DNA of 64,000 nucleotides from an uncultured Acetobacterium sp. (GTDB lineage Bacteria; Bacillota; Clostridia; Eubacteriales; Eubacteriaceae). The notes under the pieces are model-generated. The model ran no database searches. It saw only the letters and a program-made list of their open reading frames with translations, and was not told the origin of the DNA. Made by a program: the position numbers and the translations under genes. The stretch is taken from assembly GCF_963664135.1 (NCBI RefSeq), contig NZ_OY760905.1, positions 3,746,736-3,810,735 on the forward strand. Direction: 5' to 3'. Shown here one piece after another: positions 35,717-45,139 of the stretch; position 1 is the stretch's first letter; every line of letters starts with the position of its first letter.

Positions 35717-36667
35717 ATGAAATTGGATTCAATTAATAATGTTTCGATTATCGGAACTGGCATGATCGGCGCGAGTATGGCCGTATTGTTTACTGGTAAT
35801 GGCTATAAAACGACCATCCTGGCACATAACGATGCCGAAATAGAAGCCGGAAAACAACGTTATCAGGCCTGTTTTGAAGATTTGGTACAAAAAAAACTGG
35901 TTACGGAAAAACAATATCAAGCCTGCGAAAAACTGTTGATAATAACAACCGATTATCAGGACATTTCCGATACCGAACTGATTTTTGAATGTGTGGTTGA
36001 AAATCTGGCGGTTAAACACAGTGTCTATCAAGCGATTGAAGAGAACTGTCCGAACTATAAAGCCATTGCCTCGTCGACATCGGCTATTTCAGCGGACGAT
36101 CTTGCTGAAGGTTTGAAGCAAAAAGAAAAGCTGGTTGTGGCTCACCCCTGGAATCCCCCCCACCTGGTCCCTTGTGTGGAGTTGGTGCCAAGTCAATGGT
36201 CAGCAGCAGGGGTTATCGATGCCATTTATGAATTTCTGGAATCAGTCGGACGAAAAGTGGTGGTCATGAAAAAAGCGGCTCCCGGATTTATCGGTAATCG
36301 GCTGCAACATGCACTATACCGGGAAGCCGTCCACATGGTGGAACAGGGCATCGCATCACCGGAAGATATTGACAAAACCTTAAAATATAGTTTTGTACCC
36401 CGGTATACATCCATCGGCATTTTTGAACATTTTGATTATGCCGGGTTGGATATGATCGTCAGTATTGATGACTACCTCTTCCCGGATCTTTCAAATGCCG
36501 ACAAAACTCCGGATTACATCCGGTCACGCTTTGAAAAAGGCGATCTCGGTCAGAAAACCGGTCAGGGTGTTTACGACTGGTCCAAGGTGGATATGGACGA
36601 ATTCCGGATGAAAGCCGCAAAACCATATTTTGAGTTTTTTAACTGGAGTTTGCCAGAAGAAGACTAA
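35717..36667 (+). CDS. NAD-dependent 3-hydroxyacyl-CoA dehydrogenase family protein
   Basis: A 316-residue two-domain dehydrogenase. VSIIGTGMIGASMAVLF is the NAD-binding motif, SSTSAISADDLAEGL and AHPWNPPHLVPCVELV surround the catalytic His, and PGFIGNRLQHALYREA begins the C-terminal domain. The WNPPHLVP form resembles the L-gulonate/carnitine dehydrogenase branch as well as acyl-CoA dehydrogenases, so a free hydroxy acid is a possible substrate. GGAGGACAT precedes the start. Confidence 0.82.
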   Translation: MKLDSINNVSIIGTGMIGASMAVLFTGNGYKTTILAHNDAEIEAGKQRYQACFEDLVQKKLVTEKQYQACEKLLIITTDYQDISDTELIFECVVENLAVKHSVYQAIEENCPNYKAIASSTSAISADDLAEGLKQKEKLVVAHPWNPPHLVPCVELVPSQWSAAGVIDAIYEFLESVGRKVVVMKKAAPGFIGNRLQHALYREAVHMVEQGIASPEDIDKTLKYSFVPRYTSIGIFEHFDYAGLDMIVSIDDYLFPDLSNADKTPDYIRSRFEKGDLGQKTGQGVYDWSKVDMDEFRMKAAKPYFEFFNWSLPEED

Positions 36668-36704
36668 CGAGAAAATAACAGTAAGGATTGAAAGGAGTAT
36701 CAAC

Positions 36705-37670
36705 GTGATATCAAAAGAAAGAAAATTTTGGATCTACGAGATCATGAATAAAATCAGATATTTTGAATTAAAGGCTCTGCGCTTGTTTGAAGAAAATAAA
36801 CTCCGTGGATCGGTTCATTTATATGCTGGCGAAGAAGCCGTTGCTGCCGCTGTCTGTTCCCAATTGACCGATGATGATTATATCACCAGTACCCATCGGG
36901 GTCATGGTCATTGTATCGCCAAAGGTGCTGAACTGGATAAAGCCATGGCCGAATTAATGGGTAAGGAAACCGGTTACTGCAAAGGTCGCAGCGGTTCCAT
37001 GCACATTGCCGATTTTACCAAGGGCAACCTTGGTGCAAATGCCATTGTCGGCGGGGGCATTCCGATCGCCACCGGAGCGGCGCTGGCCGCCAAGCTTCAG
37101 AAAAACGACAAGGTCGCTGTTTCTTTCTTTGGTGATGGTGCTTCCAATGAAGGCACCTTCCATGAAAGTCTGAATCTGGCAGCCGTGTGGAAACTGCCGA
37201 TCATCTTTGTATGCGAAAATAATGGTTTTGGTATTTCGGTACCGGTTGCGCAGTCAACTTCGGTTGAAAACATCAGTGATCGTGCCGTCGGCTACGGAAT
37301 ACCAGGAGTAACCGTTGACGGGAATGATGTTTTTGCTGTTTATGAAGCCTTTGAAACCGCTGTTAAACGGGCTAAAGCAGGGGATGGGCCGACTTTGATT
37401 GAATGTAAAACGTATCGGACCCTTGGCCATTGGACCGGAGATCCTCAAACCTATCGGGATAAAAAAGACGTTGAAATGTGGCGAGACACCAAAGACCCGA
37501 TTCAATTGTTTAAAAAACGCCTTGTTGATGCCGGTGATTTCACTGCCGCAGAATTAGACCAGGTTGAAGAAGCTGCTAAAGTGGAAGCGGATGCTGCCGC
37601 CGAGTTTGCCATTAACAGTCCTAACCCGGATCCTGCCGATGTTATGGCCGATGTTTTCTACGAAGCTTGA
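36705..37670 (+). CDS. 2-oxoacid/acetoin dehydrogenase E1 alpha subunit
   Basis: A 321-residue thiamine-diphosphate enzyme subunit. The GDG...NN cofactor motif is FFGDGASNEG to CENNGFG. Start GTG at 36705 after AAAGGAG; a longer frame would overlap the previous gene. Size and spacing to the beta subunit (13 bases) fit acetoin dehydrogenase (AcoA) or a small pyruvate-type E1. The complex oxidises a 2-oxo acid or acetoin to acyl-CoA. Confidence 0.87.
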   Translation: MISKERKFWIYEIMNKIRYFELKALRLFEENKLRGSVHLYAGEEAVAAAVCSQLTDDDYITSTHRGHGHCIAKGAELDKAMAELMGKETGYCKGRSGSMHIADFTKGNLGANAIVGGGIPIATGAALAAKLQKNDKVAVSFFGDGASNEGTFHESLNLAAVWKLPIIFVCENNGFGISVPVAQSTSVENISDRAVGYGIPGVTVDGNDVFAVYEAFETAVKRAKAGDGPTLIECKTYRTLGHWTGDPQTYRDKKDVEMWRDTKDPIQLFKKRLVDAGDFTAAELDQVEEAAKVEADAAAEFAINSPNPDPADVMADVFYEA

Positions 37671-37683
37671 GAAAGGAGCAAAA

Positions 37684-38664
37684 ATGAGTAAAAAAACTTA
37701 TGCAACAGCCATTCGCGACGTCATTGCAGAAGAAATGCGCCGGGATGAAAATGTTTTTGTTATGGGAGAAGATATTGAGTTACTGGGTGGTATTTTTGGA
37801 TGTACCCGGGATTTATATAAAGAATTCGGCACTGATCGGATCAGAAATACACCGATATCCGAAGCCGCCATGATTGGAGCCGGTGTTGGTGCCGCCTGTG
37901 CCGGCATGCGTCCGATTGTGGAACTGATGTACATGGACTTTACCTTAGTTGCCGCCGATCAGATTATTAATCAGGCTGCCAAAACCCGCTATATTTTTGG
38001 CGGTAAAGCGAAGATTCCCCTGGTCATCCGGGGACAACAGGGAATTGGCCGGGGAAACGCCGCCACCCACAGTCAGAGTCTGGAAACCATTTTTATGCAC
38101 TTCCCCGGGATCAAGGTTGCCTGTCCGTCGAATGCCGCCGATGCCGCCGGTTTATTAAGAACCGCCATTCGCGATGATAACCCGGTGATGTTCTTTGAAC
38201 ATAAAGCGCTCTATGCTTCTAAATTTGAAGTACCGGATGATCCGGATTTTTGTGTGCCTTTTGGTAAGGCTGAAATTAAGCGAAGCGGTAAAGATGTCAC
38301 CATCGTGGGTTCATTACTCTATGTCAGCAGAGCCTTGGAAGCGGCAGCTGAATTGGAAAAAATAGGAATTGATGCCGAAGTGATTGACCCCAGAACGATG
38401 GTACCTTTTGATATGGACACCATTATTGAATCAGTTAAAAAAACCGGAAAACTGGTGGTGGTTCATGAAGCCCATAAGGTCGCCGGTTGGGGAGCAGAAG
38501 TTGTTTCAGAAGTTGTTGACGGCGCATTTAAATATTTAGATGCCGCACCGATTCATCTCGGTGCCAAAGCCTGTCCGCTGCCTTTTAATATTGAATTGGA
38601 AAATGCGGTAGTACCGAGTGTGCAGCAGATCGTTGAAGCAGCAAAAAAAGTGTGTTATCGATAG
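37684..38664 (+). CDS. 2-oxoacid/acetoin dehydrogenase E1 beta subunit
   Basis: A 326-residue transketolase-like E1 beta subunit with VMGEDIELLGGIFGCTRDL, PISEAAMIGAGVGAA and the C-terminal domain VVVHEAHKVAGWGAE. Start ATG at 37684 with GAAAGGAG upstream. With the alpha subunit it forms the E1 heterotetramer. AcoB-like by size and order. Confidence 0.9.
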   Translation: MSKKTYATAIRDVIAEEMRRDENVFVMGEDIELLGGIFGCTRDLYKEFGTDRIRNTPISEAAMIGAGVGAACAGMRPIVELMYMDFTLVAADQIINQAAKTRYIFGGKAKIPLVIRGQQGIGRGNAATHSQSLETIFMHFPGIKVACPSNAADAAGLLRTAIRDDNPVMFFEHKALYASKFEVPDDPDFCVPFGKAEIKRSGKDVTIVGSLLYVSRALEAAAELEKIGIDAEVIDPRTMVPFDMDTIIESVKKTGKLVVVHEAHKVAGWGAEVVSEVVDGAFKYLDAAPIHLGAKACPLPFNIELENAVVPSVQQIVEAAKKVCYR

Positions 38665-38686
38665 ACTCGATAGTTAGGAGGATAGA

Positions 38687-40024
38687 ATGGCAGAATTTAT
38701 AATTATGCCCAAACAAGGTCTTCAGATGACCGAAGGAACCATTATGGAATGGTTGATTGGAGAAGGCGAAGAAGTCATTGCCGATGCTCCTTTATTCGAA
38801 ATGGAGACGGATAAACTAACCATCACCATTGACGCCAGTGCTGGTGGTACCTTGTTAAAAATAATTCATGGCGCCGGAGCCGTGGTTCCAATCACGGAAC
38901 CGATTGCGATTATCGGTGACAAGGGCGAAGATTTTTCCGCTTTATTAGATTCCATCGGGGCACCGGCCGCTGCTGCAACGGTTGCTGAAAGTGTGGAACC
39001 AGTTCAGATTGCGGAAACATCGATTGGAACAGCGGCTGTTAAGGCACCACGAACCGGAAGAGTTTTTGCATCACCCCGGGCTAAAATGCTGGCTGAAGAA
39101 AAAGGGATTGATGTTGCCGATATTGATGGCTCTGGCCCTGAGGGACTGATCATTGAAAAAGATGTTTTGGATTTTGCCACCAATCCGATTTCTAAAACGG
39201 CCGCAACGCCATTGGCCAGAAAAGTTGCAGAACTTCAAAATATTGATATCAATGGGATTCAGGGATCTGGCGTCCGTAATAAAGTGTTAGCAGACGATGT
39301 GCGTTCATCGGCATCAGTTAGTCATACACCGGTTCAGATGGTTCAATCACTTGATGAAGAATTGATTCCCATCAAAGGGATGCGAAAAATTGTTGCGGAA
39401 CGCATGAAACAAAGTCTTGGTGAAATGGCCCAGGCCAACCATCGCATCACCGTCGATATGACCAATTCGGTGGCTCTAAGAGAACAATACAAAGCAGTGG
39501 GCAGAAAGGTCAGCTACAACGATATCGTGCTGCGCTGCGCGGCCAAAGCCTTGACGGAATTCCCAATGATGAATTCCTCCTGGACCAGCGCCGGGATTGT
39601 GCTTAAGAAGTATGTGAATATGGGCATGGCCGTAGCTATTGAGCAGGGTTTAATTGTTCCTGTTATTAAAAATATTCACCTCAAATCGCTGGATCAAATT
39701 TCTAAAGAATCCAGTGAACTGGCTTTAAAAGCAAAAGAAAACAGACTTCAGCCGGAAGACTATAGCGGCGGAACCTTTACCGTTTCCAATCTGGGGATGT
39801 TTGATATTGATGGCTTCACCGCTATCATCAACCCACCAGAAGCCGGCATCCTGGCAGTTGGCAAGCTGGCCAAACAACCGGTGGTAAGCGGGGATGAAAT
39901 TGTTATCCGAATGATGATGCAGCTCAGCCTGACCTATGATCATCGTACCGTGGATGGCGCGCCGGCAGCTCAGTTCCTGAAACGGATCAAAGAATTACTT
40001 GAAAATCCGATGTTGCTGATTTAA
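38687..40024 (+). CDS. Dihydrolipoamide acyltransferase (E2) with two subunit-binding domains
   Basis: A 445-residue E2 component. The lipoyl domain carries the modified K43 in METDKLTI. Two peripheral subunit-binding domains follow: FASPRAKMLAEEKGIDVADI (about residues 127-163) and TPLARKVAELQNIDINGIQG (about residues 180-210). The catalytic domain ends with YDHRTVDGAPAAQFL, which contains the HxxxDG site. Most bacterial E2 proteins have one binding domain; two may bind E1 and E3 separately. Preceded by GGAGG. Confidence 0.9.
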   Translation: MAEFIIMPKQGLQMTEGTIMEWLIGEGEEVIADAPLFEMETDKLTITIDASAGGTLLKIIHGAGAVVPITEPIAIIGDKGEDFSALLDSIGAPAAAATVAESVEPVQIAETSIGTAAVKAPRTGRVFASPRAKMLAEEKGIDVADIDGSGPEGLIIEKDVLDFATNPISKTAATPLARKVAELQNIDINGIQGSGVRNKVLADDVRSSASVSHTPVQMVQSLDEELIPIKGMRKIVAERMKQSLGEMAQANHRITVDMTNSVALREQYKAVGRKVSYNDIVLRCAAKALTEFPMMNSSWTSAGIVLKKYVNMGMAVAIEQGLIVPVIKNIHLKSLDQISKESSELALKAKENRLQPEDYSGGTFTVSNLGMFDIDGFTAIINPPEAGILAVGKLAKQPVVSGDEIVIRMMMQLSLTYDHRTVDGAPAAQFLKRIKELLENPMLLI

Positions 40025-40037
40025 GGAGAATGACTTT

Positions 40038-41417
40038 ATGAAATATGATGTTGCAGTTTTAGGAGGAGGACCGGGGGGATACGAAGCAGCAATTCGCTGT
40101 TCCCAGTATGGTCTCAAAACAGTGCTCATCGAAGCAAGAGAACTTGGCGGCACCTGTTTGAATCGTGGTTGTATTCCAACCAAAGCCTTGCTTCATGGTG
40201 CCGAATTTTACGATGAAGCAAAGAGTGCCCAGGAGTTTGGCGTTTTTTTTGACAATATCGCATTTGACTATGAAAAATTGGCAGCCTATAAAGAAAAGAT
40301 CGTAAGCAGATTAAGAAAGGGCATTGAAGGACTTGAAAAAGCCCATGGCGTCACCGTCATTAAAGGCTTTGGGGTGTTAAAAAATGCGAATGAAATAGCA
40401 GTAAATGGGGAAACGGTTGTTGCCGATCACATCATCCTGGCCACCGGTTCCAGTCCATTTTTACCACCCATTCCAGGCGTTGATAATAAATCGGTCATGA
40501 CCAGCGACGAAGTTCTGGAAATGAAACAGTGTCCGGAGAGCCTGGTGATCATCGGCGGCGGCATCATCGGTATTGAATTTGCGACCTTGTATGCATCGCT
40601 GGGAAAAAAGGTGACAGTTATCGAAATGCAGCCGGATATCCTTCAGGGAATTGACAAGGAAATTGTTAAGGAACTGTCCCAGATTCTTAAACGAAAAGGG
40701 GTTCAGATTATCGCTGGTGCCAAGGTCACTGGGATCGAAGAAGCGGAAGAAATAACTGTGAATTATGAGAAAGACGGACATCCTAATAGTGCGGCCGGGG
40801 CCTGCTGCATTGTCAGTGTTGGCCGAAAAGCGCAAATCGATCAGATCGGTTTGGAAGCCGTCGGCATTAAGCGTATTGGCTCATTTATTGAAGTTGATAC
40901 GTATCTTAGAACAAATATTCCTAACATCTATGCCATTGGTGACATCACCGGAAAAATTCAGCTGGCCCATGTTGCCACAAAACAGGGGATGGTTGCCGCA
41001 GAAAACATTATCGGCCAACAGAAGCGAATGAAATATGAGGTGGTCCCTTCCTGTCTTTACACCAATCCGGAAATTGCCTGGATTGGACTAAGCGAAGAGG
41101 AAGCAGTCAAGGCTGGAAAGAACATAAAAATCGGACGCTATGGTGTCGGCGGTAATGGCAAGTCCAGTGTCATGGGAAAGAGCAAAGGAGTGATCAAACT
41201 GGTTTGTGACCATGTCACCGGCGAAGTTTACGGAGCTCAGATCATGGCCCCCAGAGCCACCGATATGATCGGTGAAATTGCGGTAATTATGGAATGTGAA
41301 GGCACCATTGAAGAATTATCGGACACCATTCATCCCCATCCCACCGTTTGCGAAATTATCGTCGAAGCGGCTCACGATGTGGAAGGGCTGTGCTGCAATG
41401 CACCGCCTAAGAAATAA
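40038..41417 (+). CDS. lpdA: Dihydrolipoyl dehydrogenase (E3)
   Basis: A 459-residue flavoprotein disulfide reductase. VLGGGPGGYEAA binds FAD, C40 and C45 in GGTCLNRGC form the redox disulfide, VIIGGGIIGIEFA binds NAD, and HPHPTVCE near the end holds the catalytic His-Glu pair. It reoxidises the lipoyl groups of the E2 protein encoded 13 bases upstream. Confidence 0.93.
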   Translation: MKYDVAVLGGGPGGYEAAIRCSQYGLKTVLIEARELGGTCLNRGCIPTKALLHGAEFYDEAKSAQEFGVFFDNIAFDYEKLAAYKEKIVSRLRKGIEGLEKAHGVTVIKGFGVLKNANEIAVNGETVVADHIILATGSSPFLPPIPGVDNKSVMTSDEVLEMKQCPESLVIIGGGIIGIEFATLYASLGKKVTVIEMQPDILQGIDKEIVKELSQILKRKGVQIIAGAKVTGIEEAEEITVNYEKDGHPNSAAGACCIVSVGRKAQIDQIGLEAVGIKRIGSFIEVDTYLRTNIPNIYAIGDITGKIQLAHVATKQGMVAAENIIGQQKRMKYEVVPSCLYTNPEIAWIGLSEEEAVKAGKNIKIGRYGVGGNGKSSVMGKSKGVIKLVCDHVTGEVYGAQIMAPRATDMIGEIAVIMECEGTIEELSDTIHPHPTVCEIIVEAAHDVEGLCCNAPPKK

Positions 41418-41575
41418 GTATTCATTACGAAAGTATCGTGAGCTTTGCGATCAGTTTCGCACGAAACAATTTTTACACTAGGTCGTACAACATTTTCTTG
41501 TACTGTTCGCCTACACGTTACAAAATTGTTTGTGGAAACCGAACGTAAAGCAATCATTGTTGAGTGTCTTTGAAT
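41412..41575 (+). repeat. Dispersed hairpin repeat, copy 1
   Basis: An imperfect palindrome (core 41464-41531, from AAACAATTTTTACACT to CAAAATTGTTT) fills the gap between the E3 and glyceraldehyde-3-phosphate dehydrogenase genes. Its reverse complement matches the element at 48420-48598, including flanks (ATTACGAAAGT, GTTCGCCTACACGTTACAAA). It looks like a REP- or MITE-like element that folds into a long hairpin. Confidence 0.75.
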
Positions 41576-41609
41576 GACACAATTAAGAAAGTAACAGGAG
41601 GAAAATAGA

Positions 41610-42638
41610 ATGAAAAAAATTAAAGTAGGGGTTGCAGGATACGGCGTCATTGGTCAGAGACTGGCAGACGCGGTTGCACTTCAGGGCGATATGGAATTGG
41701 TGGGGGTTGCTGATTTAGCACCGACTCTGTCAATCCGGGCGTTAAAAGAAAAAGGGATGCCTTACAACTTGTTTTTAGTGGATATGAACCGGAAGCCAGA
41801 GTTTGAAACCCTGGAAATTCCCATTACCGGATCTTTTGAAGACCTGGTCGATCAGGTAGATATTATGCTGGATTCTTCACCAGGCGGTGTGGGTGTTAAA
41901 AACAAAGAACTTTATGCATCAAAAGGCGTGAAGGCTATTTTCCAGGGTGGCGAAAAGAATTCGGTTGCCGATGTATTCTTCCACGGCTATGCCAATTACG
42001 AACAAGGGCTGGATCAGGATTATTTGAAACTTACCAGCTGTAATACCACTGGCTTGATTCGTGCCGTTGATTGTCTGGATCGAAACTGTGGCGGCGTTGA
42101 ACGGGTTGCCATTACCATCATCCGTCGTGTTGCCGATCCCGGCGATTATCACCGTGGCTTAACCAATGCATTGCAGGTTGACAAGGCACCTTCACATCAG
42201 GCGGTTGATTTAATGACCATCATGCCTCATGTTGAAGCCACCGGCGTGCTGGTTCATACACCAGTAACCCATGGTCACATTATCACTGTATTGGCTACCG
42301 GCAAGAAAAAAATCACCAAAGAAATGGCTTTAGAAGCATTCAAAAAACATCCCCGTATTCGGGTGGTAAAAATTGATGATGGTTTCCAGGGAAATGCATC
42401 CTTCTTCCGATATGCCCGAGATCTGGGAAATACCAGAGGTGACATGTATGAAATCGGATTATGGGAAGACTGTATCGTCGAAAGCGGAAACGATATTATG
42501 TTCGCCATCAATATCCCTCAGGAAAGCGTCACGATTCCCGAAACAATGGATGCTGTCAGAGCGGCTACCGGAATGCAGCAAACCCGAGAAGACGGAACAG
42601 CAGCAACAAACAAATATTTGAATTGTCAATGCCGTTAA
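41610..42638 (+). CDS. Archaeal-type (type II) glyceraldehyde-3-phosphate dehydrogenase
   Basis: A 342-residue protein of the type II (archaeal) GAPDH family: VGVAGYGVIGQRLADAV for NAD(P) binding, catalytic Cys in LTSCNTTGL, and IIRRVADPGDYHRG. It oxidises an aldehyde to an acyl phosphate. Acetogens normally use a bacterial type I enzyme for glycolysis, so this copy, next to an archaeal-type kinase, probably serves a special catabolic route. Start ATG after AGGAGG. Confidence 0.85.
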   Translation: MKKIKVGVAGYGVIGQRLADAVALQGDMELVGVADLAPTLSIRALKEKGMPYNLFLVDMNRKPEFETLEIPITGSFEDLVDQVDIMLDSSPGGVGVKNKELYASKGVKAIFQGGEKNSVADVFFHGYANYEQGLDQDYLKLTSCNTTGLIRAVDCLDRNCGGVERVAITIIRRVADPGDYHRGLTNALQVDKAPSHQAVDLMTIMPHVEATGVLVHTPVTHGHIITVLATGKKKITKEMALEAFKKHPRIRVVKIDDGFQGNASFFRYARDLGNTRGDMYEIGLWEDCIVESGNDIMFAINIPQESVTIPETMDAVRAATGMQQTREDGTAATNKYLNCQCR

Positions 42639-42651
42639 GGGGAGTGAGCCA

Positions 42652-43905
42652 ATGAAATTTGGAATTAAAACCTTGGATGACTTCCAATTCTCCGGAAAAA
42701 CGGTTCTCCTCCGGGTGGATATTAACCAACCGGTGGATAAAGAAAAAAATACCTTAAAAGATATTACGAGGATCAAAGCCTGTGTTCCGACCATCCGGGA
42801 ATTGTCGGACAAGGGTGCAAAGGTAGTGATTCTAGCCCATCAGGGCAGTGATATCGAATATGAAAATTTTTATACCACCGAACCCCATGCAAAAGTTTTG
42901 ACCGAATTGCTTAAAAAAGAAGTGAAATTTGTTGAGGATGTCTGCGGACCCACCGCCAGAACAGCGATTGCAGCTATGAATGATGGCGAAATGCTTTTAT
43001 TGGATAATGTCCGTTTTGTCTCTGAAGAACAGACCTTATTTGAAACAAATTTAAACTTAAGCCATGAAGACCAGGCTAAAACCCTGCTGGTGAGAAAACT
43101 GGCACCCCTGGCTGATCTATATGTTTGCGATGCCTTTGCGGCCGCCCACCGGGATCAACCCTCTCTCTGCGGTTTTGAACAGGTACTGCCATCAGCGATG
43201 GGAAGATTGTTTGAAGAAGAATACAGTGTCCTTTCCGAAATTACCGAAAATCCCGGCAGACCATCGGTCTTTGTTTTAGGAGGCGCCAAAATATCCGATG
43301 CCTTTATCATGATGAATTCTGTGCTGGGAAAAGGAATCGCCGACACGGTTCTGGCCGGTGGTTTAGTAGGAAACATCATGTTACTGGCAAAAGGATTTGA
43401 CATCGGAGCAAGCTCTAAAGCCTTTATTGAAAAAAGAGGGTTTAATAAATACATTGAGGATGCCAAAGAACTCCTGGAAAAATATGGTGCAATGATTGAA
43501 TTACCAACAGATTTAGCCTATCTGGATGACGGGGTCAGAAAAGAAGTGAAACTGACTGATTTGCCGGTTGATAAAATGCTGGTGGATATCGGTCACGAAT
43601 CAACCCAAAAATTTCAGGAGATCATCCTTGGCGCCAAAACAGTTTTCACCAACGGACCGATGGGGATTTTTGAAGAAGAAATCACGGAATACGGCACCAA
43701 AAATGTCTGGGACGCCCTGGGAAAAACCGAAGCTTACACCGTTATCGGCGGTGGTGACAGCATTACCGCGACCAATAAATACGATTTAAGCGAAAAAATT
43801 GATTATATCTGCACTGGTGGCGGTGCCCTGATCCGATTTTTAACTGGCGAAACCCTGCCGGTTGTCAAAGCATTGATGCATGGTTCAGCGATAAAGGAAA
43901 AATAA
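42652..43905 (+). CDS. pgk: Archaeal-type phosphoglycerate kinase
   Basis: A 417-residue kinase of the phosphoglycerate kinase fold. VLLRVDINQPVD, VVILAHQGSD, LLLDNVRFVSEEQ and VYVCDAFAAAHRDQPSLCGF are in order, and the C-terminal nucleotide site includes FTNGPMGIFE and VIGGGDSITA. VDINQP and the insert pattern are those of archaeal enzymes. With the GAPDH 13 bases upstream it can convert an acyl phosphate into acid plus ATP. Start ATG after GGGGAG. Confidence 0.9.
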   Translation: MKFGIKTLDDFQFSGKTVLLRVDINQPVDKEKNTLKDITRIKACVPTIRELSDKGAKVVILAHQGSDIEYENFYTTEPHAKVLTELLKKEVKFVEDVCGPTARTAIAAMNDGEMLLLDNVRFVSEEQTLFETNLNLSHEDQAKTLLVRKLAPLADLYVCDAFAAAHRDQPSLCGFEQVLPSAMGRLFEEEYSVLSEITENPGRPSVFVLGGAKISDAFIMMNSVLGKGIADTVLAGGLVGNIMLLAKGFDIGASSKAFIEKRGFNKYIEDAKELLEKYGAMIELPTDLAYLDDGVRKEVKLTDLPVDKMLVDIGHESTQKFQEIILGAKTVFTNGPMGIFEEEITEYGTKNVWDALGKTEAYTVIGGGDSITATNKYDLSEKIDYICTGGGALIRFLTGETLPVVKALMHGSAIKEK

Positions 43906-43951
43906 AAACGAACACCAGACACTAAGAAGGAAATTTAGAGAGGTTATTAAA

Positions 43952-45124
43952 ATGGATTATGCACAAGAATCACTAAAACTCCACTATCAATGGAAAGGGA
44001 AACTGGAAGTCAATTCCAAGGTTTCCGTAAATAACAAGGAGGATCTGTCTCTGGCTTACACCCCGGGGGTGGCCCAACCTTGTCTTGAAATTCAAAAAGA
44101 TATCAGCAAAAGTTATGAACTGACCGGACGTTGGAATACCGTTGCCGTCATCAGTGACGGAACCGCAGTTTTAGGTCTGGGAGATATCGGCCCGGAAGCA
44201 AGCATGCCAGTAATGGAAGGGAAATGCGTTTTGTTCAAAGAATTTGGCGATGTGGATGCAATTCCCCTGTGCATCCGTTCCAAAGATGTGGATGAAATTG
44301 TTCAGGTTGTTAGTCTTCTGGCCGGAAGCTTCGGCGGCGTAAATCTTGAAGATATCGCGGCTCCCCGATGCTTTGAAATTGAGAAACGACTCAAGGAAAT
44401 CTGTGATATTCCCATCTTTCATGATGATCAGCATGGCACCGCGGTGGTCACTCTGGCGGCGGTGTTAAACGCTGCGAAATTAACCGGCAAAGACATCAAA
44501 ACCATGAAAGTGGTCATGAATGGTGCTGGCTCAGCGGGAATTGCCATTGCCAAGCTACTGTTGCAGGTGGGTGTTGAAGACATCACCATGTGTGACCGGG
44601 TTGGTACCATTTATGACGGTCAGGAAGGGCTGACACCGGACAAGCAGGAAATTGCGCTGGTGACCAACAAAGCCGGAGTCAAAGGGAGCCTTGCCGATGC
44701 GCTGAAGGATGCTGATGTGTTTATTGGTGTGTCTGCACCCAATACCGTCACCCCAGATATGGTTCTGTCGATGAAAAAAGATCCGATTCTATTTCCGATG
44801 GCCAACCCCATCCCAGAAATTATGCCGGATCTGGCCTTAATTGCTGGAGCGGCGGTAGTTGGTACCGGTCGAAGTGATTTTGCCAATCAGATCAATAACG
44901 TCTTAGCCTTCCCGGGAATTTTTAGAGGAGCACTGGATGTCAGAGCCAGCGATATCAATGACGAAATGAAAATCGCGGCAGCCTACGCCATTGCCGGTTT
45001 GGTAACCGATAGCGAACTCCGTTCTGATTTTATTATTCCCAATGCGTTTGATCCTCGGATTAAAGACGCAGTCGCAAAAGCAGTGGCAAAGGCTGCCCAG
45101 GAAAGCGGTGTCAGCCGCATCTAG
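43952..45124 (+). CDS. NAD(P)-dependent malic enzyme
   Basis: A 390-residue malic enzyme of the short bacterial type. SLAYTPGVAQPCLEI, the metal/substrate site FHDDQHGTAVVTLA and VVMNGAGSAGIAIAKLL (NAD(P) binding) are clear. It interconverts malate and pyruvate plus CO2, giving pyruvate that the dehydrogenase complex upstream could use. Start ATG with AGAGAGG upstream; it follows the kinase by 46 bases and precedes the LarA gene by 15. Confidence 0.92.
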   Translation: MDYAQESLKLHYQWKGKLEVNSKVSVNNKEDLSLAYTPGVAQPCLEIQKDISKSYELTGRWNTVAVISDGTAVLGLGDIGPEASMPVMEGKCVLFKEFGDVDAIPLCIRSKDVDEIVQVVSLLAGSFGGVNLEDIAAPRCFEIEKRLKEICDIPIFHDDQHGTAVVTLAAVLNAAKLTGKDIKTMKVVMNGAGSAGIAIAKLLLQVGVEDITMCDRVGTIYDGQEGLTPDKQEIALVTNKAGVKGSLADALKDADVFIGVSAPNTVTPDMVLSMKKDPILFPMANPIPEIMPDLALIAGAAVVGTGRSDFANQINNVLAFPGIFRGALDVRASDINDEMKIAAAYAIAGLVTDSELRSDFIIPNAFDPRIKDAVAKAVAKAAQESGVSRI

Positions 45125-45139
45125 GGGTTGGAGTCAGTT

